From NCBI GenBank assembly GCA_003024985.2, contig PXIH01S0004703.1: a stretch of DNA of 15,308 nucleotides. One strand, given 5' to 3'. Position numbers and translations under genes: made by a program. The notes beneath the pieces are model-generated. The model saw only the letters and a list, made by a program, of their open reading frames with translations, was not told where the DNA came from and made no database searches. The stretch's first letter is position 1. Each line of letters begins with the position of its first letter. This DNA is from Euperipatoides rowelli (Eukaryota > Onychophora > Udeonychophora > Euonychophora > Peripatopsidae). This document shows, piece after piece, positions 1-8,469 of this stretch.

Positions 1-550
1 AGCTTTTCCATCTCAAAATAGCCAATGAACCGAGTTAACAAATGGATACTTGAACAGGCAAACATCTCAGCTTTCATGGTTTTATCTTTCAACGGACTAA
101 CAATGTTCTTGTATTTGAAAGATTTCATTAAATCAGTTTTGTAATTCGGAACAAATGCCACAAAATATTGCATAACTGCTTACCATTGCTCTAAAAGTCT
201 CCTAGCCGCAGGCTCAAAAGATAACCATCTGGAAGACACATGTTTGATGAAGTGATGATTTAGATCATTTTAAACTTGGGTAAAAATCTCCCACCTTGCA
301 GGTCAACCAACAAAAAAAAATTGTGAGTGAGAAATATGATGTTGAAAGCATTATCTCCAAGTTCCTCCATACTATTTTTGAATGCATTGTGAAGGGTATG
401 AAAGGTTGCAACCATTGGTTTTCTTAAGAGAATAAGAGATTCGTTCATTAGTTGTGTTGCAACTTTATTTACATTAGGCCCATCATTACTAAGCATTAGC
501 AGTTTGCCACAGGACTATTGAGCATTATCTAAAGCCTCATACAGCCAGGG
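1..550 (-). pseudogene. hAT-like transposase fragment, broken by stops and a frameshift
   Basis: Read on the minus strand, this stretch resembles the central part of the hAT-related transposase-like proteins common in fish and invertebrate genomes. In order I see SCGKLLMLSNDGPNVNK, then TFHTLHNAFKNSMEELGDN, then FIKHVSSRWLSFEPAARRL, and finally a KAEMFACSSIHLLTRFIGYF-like stretch running off the window edge. The DGPNVNK, HNAF and KHVSSRW blocks come in the order I recall for this family; that family call is from memory. It is broken three ways: an in-frame TAG just before SCGKLL (near 520), a frameshift near 250-265, and a TAA right after LLEQW (near 180). The N-terminal part is missing because homology stops where a hAT-type terminus begins at 546. 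The C-terminal part lies outside the window. It is non-functional and in the same orientation as the seipin exon. Confidence 0.75.
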
Positions 551-735
551 ATGGGAAAAATACTAAAAAAAGTATGTGAAATACAATACAAAATACTCCC
601 CAAAAAATGTATTCGAAATACAAAATACTTTCAAAATTAAAGTACCGGTAACTAAAATACAAAATACTTTTGTATTTTCAGTCTTCTCAAAATACAAAAT
701 ACTTTTTATTTTTTATAAAGCACCTAACTTAATAT
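546..735 (+). mobile_element. hAT-type element terminus with subterminal repeats
   Basis: The stretch opens with CAGGGATGGGAAAA, matching the CAGGG-TGGG terminal inverted repeats of many hAT transposons. It is followed by four exact copies of ATACAAAATACT (586-597, 618-629, 657-668, 692-703). Short motifs repeated just inside the ends are typical hAT transposase-binding arrays. It directly interrupts the transposase pseudogene to its left. I found no matching inverted terminus (ending CCCATCCCTG) downstream, so the right end is unknown or deleted and the end given here is arbitrary. Confidence 0.55.
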
Positions 736-996
736 GTGAAAAAAAAAACAACATTTAGATTGTAAAATATTTTTTTTTAAAGTTACCTACCATAATTAAA
801 ATACTAAATCAATAATTTCTCATTTTGTCTTTGCAAAGTTAGTTTTCAAACTGACAATGTCAATTTATGAAAACTTATCTATTTTAATTTTGTTTTTCAT
901 ATACAGTAAGTTACATCTATGTTGTAGTCACCAACAGTTAAAATAATTTATAAAATACAGCCCCTGAAAAGAAAGAAAAAATCCCAGTCAAAATGT

Positions 997-1608
997 TATA
1001 GCGATATGTATGGGTTTATTATAGTATTATTTATACAGTATAGCAGTTATTTCTAATATTTATTGTTTTACTATTTGCAAAGTTTAGCAAATATCGGAGC
1101 TGGAATATTTATGCTACTAGTATTATTTGTTTAGATTTGCTCGCACATTCCACATGCTTTGCTTTCATCTGTGACGTGTTTACTCTAATTAGTAAACGCA
1201 TCACAGATGTTCTAACTCTGGAATGTGCGAGCCAATGCCAATTAGGTAATTATACATTCTGTATAATTAAATTGTAGCCTCTAAAGCATTCTGTTCTTAT
1301 GTATGCAATGTCTTTACCTGCTAAGGCTGGCTCCCCTCACCTGAAGTACGTACTGGAGAGGGCCAGCCTCTGTATGTATTTTCCTCCATTGAAGTTTATT
1401 ATTTCTGTGCATAGTATTTTATTTACCGTAGAATAAAAGTATTTATTTACCAGCATAATACAGCGTTCAGCTTTTGTTCTGTTACTGGACATAACTGCAG
1501 CATTTCACTACACTTTTCTCACATCACATCATGTAGCTGGCGGAGCTGTTTGTTTACCAGTTAGGAAAATATGAAGTTTGCGATAGCAGGGCAGCTTTGT
1601 TTGTTATA
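997..1608 (+). repeat. 5' LTR
   Basis: It starts TATAGCGATATG and ends TTTGTTATA. It contains a large stem-loop (1139-1232), a GC-richer hairpin with arms 1325-1331 and 1362-1368, and AATAAA at 1432. Compared with the 3' LTR it has an extra short stretch near 1024-1045 and scattered substitutions. An AT-rich TATA-like stretch (around 1245-1270) precedes the poly(A) signal, consistent with a U3-R-U5 order, but the transcription start cannot be placed. Confidence 0.88.
1432..1437 (+). terminator. Poly(A) signal AATAAA in 5' LTR
   Basis: AATAAA inside the LTR, followed by T-rich sequence. The same hexamer is kept at the matching place in the 3' LTR. Confidence 0.5.
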
Positions 1609-1609
1609 T

Positions 1610-1627
1610 TGGTGCCCGAACTGGGGC
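1610..1627 (+). other. Primer-binding site, tRNA-Lys-like
   Basis: TGGTGCCCGAACTGGGGC lies one base after the LTR end. It matches the classical Lys(UUU) primer-binding site TGGCGCCCGAACAGGGAC at 15 of 18 positions, so a lysine tRNA or a close relative is the likely primer. The terminal TGG, complementary to the tRNA CCA end, is intact. Confidence 0.8.
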
Positions 1628-2365
1628 GAAGAATCCACATTACAGTATTTTTACTCGTCTATTTTTTTTTTCTACTGTGAAAATCTGTTCTTGAAGTTAT
1701 CACTCAACCTAAATGGAGAAATCTAATGAATATTTTCTGTTTACATCAAATGAAGACTCGACATCGAAGCACATCCGGGTCTAGGACTTGGAGCCGACCC
1801 GGATGTGAGGCAGCAGCTTCATACCTCCTCCTTGCCAGGTTCAACACCATTGAAGAGTACTCGGAGTGATGGCCTGGAGCCATCGCAAGTACAGTGTACC
1901 AGCAACGAACTTGGCGTATACCAACCAAGAGAAGGAAACATGTACCAAGTAGGCTATCTTGTTTTGAACTTTAGGAAAAAAGAAAAAGAACTCTTGATTT
2001 AAACCATGCCGTACGTTAAACCGAAGGAAAACATAGGGATATTAAAGCAGTATGAACTAATGACCTATTTTTTTTTCAAAAAAGACTTTGTTGCATTGGA
2101 GGCGGATAGCTTTATGAATATTGAACTGTTCCTTAAAAATGATTGTATGTGAACGAGGAGGGTCAACTCGTGAAGCAGCTCCCGGCACCAAATATTTAAA
2201 AAATAATGGTACCATAATATAAAATATTGACTTCTATTTTTTTTTAATGCGTATAATAAAATTTTGTATGGATATATTTAAAATTAAATAATATTGTTGA
2301 AATACTTTATCTTTGACTTCGGTTTAAAAAAAATATACAGTAGGTGCTATAGTTTTTTTTTCCTC
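1628..2365 (+). other. Internal region of the LTR element, no recognisable protein
   Basis: About 740 bp between primer-binding site and polypurine tract. Reading frames are short. One begins at an ATG near 1712 (MEKSNEYFLFTSNEDS...) and stops after about 24 codons. I see no zinc knuckle, protease, reverse transcriptase or integrase motif. The first half is less AT-rich and carries a perfect 11-bp inverted repeat at 1771-1806. The second half becomes strongly A/T-rich. It may be a reduced leader keeping only packaging signals, but this is inference. Confidence 0.6.
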
Positions 2366-2378
2366 AAAAAGGGGAGAA
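2366..2378 (+). other. Polypurine tract
   Basis: AAAAAGGGGAGAA, thirteen purines in a row ending exactly at the first base of the 3' LTR. This is the expected plus-strand primer of an LTR retrotransposon and it fixes the LTR start at TATAGCG. Confidence 0.85.
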
Positions 2379-2973
2379 TATAGCGATCTGTATGGGTTTA
2401 TTATAGCAGTTATTTCTAATATAATATTTATTGTTTTACTATTTGCAAAGTTTAGCAAATATCGAAGCTGTAATATTTATGCTAGTATTATTTGTTTACA
2501 TTTGCTCGCACATTCCATATGCATTGCTTTCATCTGTGATGTGTTTACTCTAATTAGTAAAGACGTCCAAGATGTTCTAACTCTGGAATGTGCGAGCCAA
2601 TGCTAATTAGGTAATTATACATTCTGTATAATTAGATTGTAGCCTGTAAAGCATTCTGTTCTTACGTATGCATTGTCTTTACCTGCTAAGGCTGACTCCC
2701 CTCACCAGAAGAACGTACTGGGTGAGAGCCAGACTCTGGATGTATTTTTCCTCCATTGGAGTTTATTATTTCTGTACATAGTATTTTATTTACCGTAGAA
2801 TAAAAGTATTTATTTACCAGCATAATACAGCGTTCAGCTTTTGTTCTGTTACCAGAGATAACTGCAGCATTTCACTACAGTTTTCTCACATCACATCATG
2901 TAGCAGGCGGAGCTGTTTGTTTACCAACAGAAAATATGAAGTTTTCAATAGCATGGTAGCTTTGTTTGTTATA
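2379..2973 (+). repeat. 3' LTR
   Basis: Second copy of the LTR, starting TATAGCGATCTG and ending TTTGTTATA, followed by the target duplication AAATGT. The outer arms of the large stem-loop (2504-2517 and 2584-2597) are identical to those of the 5' LTR. The smaller GC-rich hairpin has lost pairing. A poly(A) signal is at 2799-2804. Confidence 0.88.
2799..2804 (+). terminator. Poly(A) signal AATAAA in 3' LTR
   Basis: Same hexamer and context as in the 5' LTR; the likely 3' processing signal of the element transcript. Confidence 0.55.
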
Positions 2974-3159
2974 AAATGTATTGTACAAATATTAAGCTAA
3001 TTGCTGCTCAAATACTTCAAGATTACTATAATATGCATATCGAGCACCTGAACAAGTCATGTTGTGCTTCAATGGGCCAGTGGTACATTTTTACTAATTA
3101 CAATAAATCTAATTGTTGTTCCATTGCTAAACAGAGCAGAAAACTCCATATAAAAGCTT

Positions 3160-3237
3160 GAAAAACTGACTTTACTGACCAATTTAATACTGACTTGGTT
3201 AAAAATACTGACTTTTACTGACTAGTTTTCACCCCTG
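3160..3237 (+). mobile_element. Right end of a hAT-type element (ACTGAC-rich)
   Basis: The stretch contains five ACTGAC motifs and ends AGTTTTCACCCCTG, that is CAGGGGTGAAAACT read inward, a hAT-like terminus. A poor candidate for the left end is CAGCCCCTGAAAAG at 958, on the other side of the LTR element, but the 8-bp flanks do not match, so the full extent is not established. The 180 bp between the LTR element and here hold no recognisable gene. Confidence 0.4.
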
Positions 3238-3749
3238 TGTATATGAAGATTCTATGGTAACTTGATTACAGCATCATTTTTGATGTGTTCAAAGGTCAAC
3301 AACTTTGACCTCTTATAATAAATTCGCTAAGAATTCTGGATATTAAATGGCGTTCTTAACAAAAAAAACGGTATCTCATGAACTAACAAATTATTTAAAA
3401 TTAATCGCCATAACAATTATTTGGTTATTAAATTTATTTTATAGCAAGATAAACAAAAATAATAATTATGTAGAGAAACTGATGTTCATTTTTCATTAAA
3501 AATGTTAAATGATTCACAATTGAAATAATTCCAACAGGCAGGCTATGCTTTCAATATTAAAAAAAAATGTATGCCGGTCGGGCAACTTGTGGAAATCTTT
3601 ACAATATGCTCAGGTTGGATTTAGACAGTTTCAATCTCTTAAAATTCTTTATGCATTTATTTTTCTGATTAAAAATAAAATAACTTATTTTTCAGGAACT
3701 TAAAATTATGACAGGCATTTTTAATTTTGAAAAAAAAAAAAAGATAACT

Positions 3750-3868
3750 TTATAAGAACTCCGGCTTCGAAATTGTTTAGTATAACTATTATGCTGGATA
3801 TAAATAATGGAAAAATGGTCGGTATTCTGCCGGAGCCGAATGTGAAGCCGGCATTCGGTGCACCCCTA
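3750..3868 (+). mobile_element. Right end of a second hAT-type element
   Basis: The segment is richer in GC than its surroundings, with repeated CCGGC/CCGAA words, and ends ATTCGGTGCACCCCTA. The inward reading TAGGGGTGCACCGAAT is a terminus seen in hAT elements and MITEs of many animals (family knowledge). No matching left terminus was found upstream, so it is probably truncated. The start given is approximate. The 500 bp to its left (3238-3750) are AT-rich with no gene I can support. Confidence 0.45.
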
Positions 3869-6442
3869 ATTTATATAGACCTGTTGCACATAGTAACGCT
3901 AGTATGATGATGACTGCAGTAGTACAAGGTTCCCAAATATTCACAACACAATTGTCAGTAAAAATAAAATTACCCTTCTTCACAAATCCTCATATATCTC
4001 AGAATGCGTATAAAATTATAGTATTTTCCCATGGATATCTAACTGCTTAGCTATACCAAAAAAGTTTTTTTTTTTTAATATTACTACAATAAGCTCCCAA
4101 GCTTTATATTCACCTATTGCAAATATGGGATTTTTTTAATTTGGGTAAAGGCCCCTAGTATTATGATATTATTTCAAAATATAGCCCCAACACTAGGAGT
4201 ATGGTATTTGAGGCAATAATAAGTAGTGGTGACTCTAAACAATATTTAATGAGATTAGATTTATTCTCTTCCAATATATTACAGGTATGTACAAAAAAAA
4301 TAGTTTAGAACAAATGATAAATATTTCTATCATGTAGGAAAAAAAAATAATCCCAACAAACGTTGGTGTTGTATTACTTCAATAACACTACTTGTATAAT
4401 TATATCAAAATCAAACAACAATATACGTGTCTTGCCAACATTCAACATATTGGCATAAGGTATAGTAAACAAATTATTAACAATCATTACCTAAGATAGC
4501 AACCTATAATAATTTAACTATAAGACAATGATATATTAAGTAGGCAAATAAATGTTTAAAAAAACATATTTCTCACTACAATTGCTTCAAGTGTATAGAG
4601 CAACAATAGAGATATTAGTAATCTTCTATATTTTCCTTTTTTTCACTCTTTCCTTTTTTCTTTTGGTCAGCATGTAAATTTTAAGAGTAAGTGTTATCGG
4701 GATTATATATAAAACAAAACTCAAGCAAACACTAATTTATTTATATAAGTATTGTCAACCTTAAATATTCATGTCAAATAATCATATAAGATATCTATGT
4801 AAACCTTAAATGAAACAATTTGCCTCTATCTGCATTTGTGTTCCAAAAAAAAAATCAGAACGCTAGAATAACCTATTACTAGTGGTACCACTAAATGACA
4901 AAACAAATTGATTTAATTAAATGTTACCTGGCCAGGAATTTTCAGTAACCCAAGGTAGTTGGGCACATTTATTACCGGTATCTCTCATTTGGTTATCGAT
5001 AAAGTTATGTAGTCACAGTAGTTACAATCAGCTACATTACTTTCCCCAGTTGGTCTAGGCTTCATTCAAAATTAAGATCAGCCAAATAGAATAGATGTTT
5101 TAACTTCTGTAGGCTGCATCCTCATGTGATGGTCACTTAAGTCCTTACCACTCTCAATATTACTCATGCAGATAGTCCTAATGTGAGATTACTTTTATTC
5201 GTTTTACTGGAATGGCGTTAGTTACTCGCTGCAAAACTTTATTCATTTAGGGGTGTTCTTATTGTCAAACTAGTGACGGTTCCCCTTCTTGACAGGAAAT
5301 TATTTAGCTAGAAGTCATCTAGAATTCCCTTTTTCCAATATCCTATCAAGACTATGAGTACTCTAATGTCGACTTTACATGGCAGTAGCTCCTGGTTACC
5401 AACTGCCTATTACGAAAGAGATAAGATTTGTACACAACACTATTTCCCACAGGAATTGCATCAAATTTTGTTTTAGCTTGTTTTGATGTCTCAAGATGTA
5501 CTATATTTCATTGAGAATGCAAAATCTACAGGTTACCAAAATAGCAGTTAAGTAAAATTTTCCACTGCATCATCAGCGAATACCTTGCATGGGAAATGTG
5601 CATTAGTGCAATCATCAAAAACAGTGTTTCCTGCAGTTTAATAGACCTGGTATATCTTCTTTACATTGTCTATTTCACACAGGAAATGTTCTCAATCTCA
5701 ATACATTAGTATGGTAGTTAAAGCCAACATACTCCCTTTCATTTCTAGTTATATATAGGTTTTTTTCAGGAGCACTTTAACTACTCATTAATTCACGACG
5801 TAGTTTCCACTTGAGTCCCCTTATCTCTATTTTACCTCTCCCTATTCCATCAATCAGTTTCATAACAAATATCTGAATAAATTAAATCATAGTAAATAAC
5901 TTTTATTATATATATTAATCAGCAGTAATAACACAATATAAATGAATGAAAGTAAGATACATTAGATCTCACCCGTATTCCAAAAAAAAAAAATAAACAT
6001 AGATTGCATCACAATGAAGTAAATATTTCAATTCTAATAATCCCTTCCTTAATGCAATTTACTTATAAGAGTACAATGAATTTGTTTGTCCACGGAACAA
6101 TTAACTAAAATGAAATCATTCCAATAAAACAAACATGGTGCATTTCCCCGAAAAATTAATTAATGTATAATCAGACCAGATGATTAACTAGTTTAATTTT
6201 ACTCTAAATTGAGAAATAAAAACTTCCTCTTCTTATCTATTAAGTAGGATGACATGAAAAATAAGCAGCATGAAGTATACCAATATAATCATATTAGCAC
6301 AATAAGACTCTTTCCTTCAGTTACATTTTTTCTATTTTCCTTATTGTGACTGATCTCCTCTGTTCCTAATATCTCTTCCATATACTATCATAGTGCTTCT
6401 TTCTTCTTGTGTCTTACTCTTGGTATTATAATTATGCAAGGG
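3869..6442. other. AT-rich stretch without a supportable gene
   Basis: No reading frame here resembles a protein I know. 3869-4900 and 5830-6440 are very AT-rich with many A or T runs. 4920-5760 has a more balanced composition and may be old element sequence: on the minus strand it includes a purine run AAGAAGGGGAACC (5278-5290) and AATAAA near 5240. It lies downstream of the minus-strand pol pseudogene and could hold remains of that element's 3' part or LTR. With no second LTR copy to compare, I cannot define one. Confidence 0.4.
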
Positions 6443-7119
6443 TTAACTTGAGTCTTTGAGTTCATNTTCCTTCTGCTCTTGACTATGTTTATGTTCATTA
6501 ATGATGCCACTGACCCAATCCTTGTGCATCTTAATGTCGCTTGATGATTGTGGGTTATCAGTGGTGCCAATCACATTGAAAGCATCAGTGTACACAGGTA
6601 ATGACTGAGTTAGTTCTGTGTCTTGCAAGTCTCTGCATGCACTCGTCTCATCAGCCTTTTGCCATCATCATAGCCTTCCATCCCAATCTTGTACGTGATG
6701 CCAGATACTTTCCTTGTGATCACATATGGTCCATCATAAGCAAACACAAATCCCTGTCTCCTAGATTTTCCCCTCCATACCGTTCTAAACAGGACCAGGT
6801 GCCTTGTTTCATACTTGGGCAAGTATCTTGTAGTGTTGATGCGGTCATTCCTTTGTCTCATACTGCTTTGCTCAAATTCATGGGTTATATCCCATATTTC
6901 CTGTAATCTTTCCCTTAGTCCATCGATGTATACTTCAGGTTTACCCAATTTCAGAATGTGAGCCTCATAGTAACCCCATTCTGGGAATTTTTGATCGCTT
7001 CCAAAAACAAACCTGTTAGGGGTAGTATTAATGCTAAAATGGTGTTAATTATTTATAGCAAATTGTACCATACGTATCTTGTATGGCCATGTCCTCCCTG
7101 CACTATTACACAATATATG

Positions 7120-7445
7120 TAGCTTCTTTTTAATATAATGGTTCATCCTTTCGACCATTCCATTGGTGTAGGGTGATATGGTGAAGTATATTAGTGCTTG
7201 TTCTGTAATATGCTACATGCCTTCTTAAAAATGTTCCCCCAAGGAATTACTTCCTCGGTCTGTAAGGATGTTTTCAGGTGCCCCGAATACTAATATATAA
7301 CTTATCTCTATAGTATTCATGAACTCTTCAGCAATGATGCTTTGTAAAGGGGATATTACTGTATATCTTGTGCATATGTCAATCATGGTCAATATGTATT
7401 GGTAATCTTCCGGTGAAGCTATTATTGGACCTATGATATCTACTG
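7120..7445 (-). pseudogene. Integrase catalytic core remnant (DDE)
   Basis: VDIIGP, TRYTVISPLQ, FGAPENILTDRGSN and NGMVERMN are the standard landmarks of a retroelement integrase core. The core would join element cDNA into the host chromosome. A TAA follows GEHF, and the frame carrying the final Glu is shifted relative to that of the two Asp residues, so the core cannot be translated as one piece. Confidence 0.85.
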
Positions 7446-7540
7446 CTAGCCTCTTCCTTAGCCTTGGAAAAGTCCATAATTATAGGCTTCCTCCTGGTAG
7501 TATTGACCCTTTGACAAGTTTCACATTCCTTTATATAATT

Positions 7541-7579
7541 CCTTATGTCCCATATGAAAGTGTCCCTTATGTCCCATAT
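7541..7579 (+). repeat. 24-bp tandem duplication inside the zinc-binding domain
   Basis: CCTTATGTCCCATAT occurs at 7541-7555 and again at 7565-7579, a 24-bp period. On the minus strand it inserts eight residues in frame, giving IWDIRDTF then IWDIRNYI just before the ECETC cysteines. Confidence 0.75.
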
Positions 7580-8099
7580 ATTTCTAAGACTTCTTTGCAT
7601 GTGTTCATGAAGTTTATATGTGTCCATTTCAATAAATATACCATTGATATGATCTTCCTCTGTAATGAACTAGCTATGTATATGGCATTCATTTCAACAT
7701 TAATTCTGGGTGCTATGTTAACTTTCCCTTTTACATACACTTCATCTACTCCAATGTACGCCCTTATACCTATGGAGACAATGCTAACTGCAGTGTCATC
7801 TATCTCACTAGATATCTTGATTATTTCCGGATCCATTTTCTGTTGTTTGATCATTTCTGCCCTGTCTATCTTTGTCTTAGGGTCTTTGAGTATGATATGA
7901 ATTGCCATAATCTGCTCAGTTCTTTTCCCTGTCCTTGATTTCTCCTTATTTTCTGTTACTCCCATAGCCCTCTTGCATCCCTCTATTGCCAGTTTGTGTG
8001 CCTTCTAGTTTTCTGTATTCCCATTGTGTCCCTCAACATGTTCCCAGATTATATCTAGTTGCTTGGCTAGTTTTACTATAGGTTTAAACTCTTCTATGT

Positions 8100-8258
8100 T
8101 GTTCACTTTTATTCTTTGCATTTTCCCACCCATTGTCTTGCCATCTCTCTCGATTATTCTTTATATTATCGCTAGCATATTGACTGTCGAATAGTAACTT
8201 GATCTTGCCTAATCCTTGGGATATGGCCAATTCCATTGTGTATGTAATGACAAATTAT
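8100..8258 (-). pseudogene. RNase H domain remnant, cellular RNase HI-like
   Basis: Part of the pol pseudogene. The order ELAI, DSQYA, RWQDNGW and then (after a frameshift) a WEHVEGHNGN block resembles RNase HI and the related second RNase H of some retroelements. It lacks the TDH-A-L pattern usual next to a Ty3/gypsy reverse transcriptase. The first catalytic Asp region is missing because the fragment begins at the repeat boundary. The domain tail (HKLAIEGC) continues below 8100 to about 7975. Confidence 0.65.
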
Positions 8259-8469
8259 TATTTTACTATTCATAACATGGAACATTTTGCTATTCATAAC
8301 ATGAAACATTTTATTATTTATAACATGAAACATTTTATTATTTATGACATGAAACACATTATAGCAAATATCATGGGTCATCATCTGCTCATTTGTTATC
8401 ATCATTGATTCAAGTCATCACTGATCTTAAATCCCTTTAACTAATGATTGTGATCATAGGAAGATGTCT
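8250..8469 (+). repeat. Dispersed repeat copy A with 24-bp minisatellite
   Basis: Four units of a 24-bp repeat, with ATAACATG (or ATGACATG) starting at 8272, 8296, 8320 and 8344. They are followed by a non-repetitive tail (TCATGGGTCATCATCTGCTC..., ending GATGTCT). The same order recurs at 10750-10946 in the same orientation. Homology to RNase H ends at its left border, so the repeat either inserted into the pol element or marks a recombination breakpoint. Open frames across it are by-products of the 24-bp (multiple of three) periodicity. Confidence 0.8.

Larger units (their letters stand above)
997..2973 (+). mobile_element. Non-autonomous LTR retrotransposon, complete, no gag-pol
   Basis: Two direct repeats (997-1608 and 2379-2973) flank about 770 bp of internal sequence. 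A primer-binding site follows the first repeat by one base and a polypurine tract ends exactly where the second starts. The sequence AAATGT precedes the element (991-996) and follows it (2974-2979), so it is a single insertion with a 6-bp target duplication. The ends are TATA...TATA, not the usual TG...CA. The internal part is far too short for gag-pol and I recognise no retroviral protein in it, so replication must have depended on enzymes from another element. The two LTRs differ at roughly 40 sites by eye (about 93% identical), so the insertion is not recent. The size exceeds a classic TRIM. Confidence 0.88.
6443..8258 (-). pseudogene. pol: Decayed LTR-retrotransposon pol (RNase H - integrase)
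   Basis: Reading right to left, the pieces follow retroelement pol order. RNase H: MELAI carries the catalytic Glu and LLFDSQYAS a catalytic Asp, then RWQDNGW and WEHVEGHNGN. A linker follows (KQQKMDPEIIKIS). The zinc-binding domain ends IKECETCQRVN. The integrase core begins VDIIGPIIASPEDYQYILT, continues ILTDRGSN, and after a frameshift NGMVERMNHY. A C-terminal domain follows (RHLVLF, then FAYDGPYVI). The D and E codons of the core lie at 7438-7440, 7258-7260 and 7150-7152, giving D,D-about-35-E spacing. It is dead: frameshifts near 7455, 7190, 8100 and 6620, and stops in the core and RNase H. The reverse transcriptase and the start of RNase H are missing, cut at the repeat beginning at 8250. 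A serine-rich tail frame ends at 6443. Ty3/gypsy is the likeliest family. Confidence 0.85.

Noticed and set aside
2976-3161. 61-codon plus-strand frame next to the LTR element
   Set aside because: It begins inside the target duplication, so its start postdates the insertion, and the sequence matches no known protein.
958-3237. A single hAT element with CAGCCCCTGAAAAG as left end and ...TTTTCACCCCTG as right end, split by the LTR element
   Set aside because: The terminal repeats match poorly and the 8-bp flanks (ATAAAATA and TGTATATG) do not agree.
5278-5290. Minus-strand AAGAAGGGGAACC as polypurine tract of the pol element, with an LTR below it
   Set aside because: No second copy of the sequence below it exists in the window, and no PBS or end motif fixes a boundary; a purine run alone is not enough.
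6601-6906. 101-codon plus-strand frame
   Set aside because: Antisense shadow of the integrase C-terminal domain.
7433-7900. 155-codon plus-strand open frame, hydrophobic
   Set aside because: It is antisense to the pol pseudogene, whose minus-strand reading has clear integrase motifs; a shadow frame.
8172-8408. Open frames on both strands across the 24-bp array (repeated MFHVINNK / IIYNMKHF)
   Set aside because: Produced by a repeat whose period is a multiple of three and lacks stops; no sign of a real protein.
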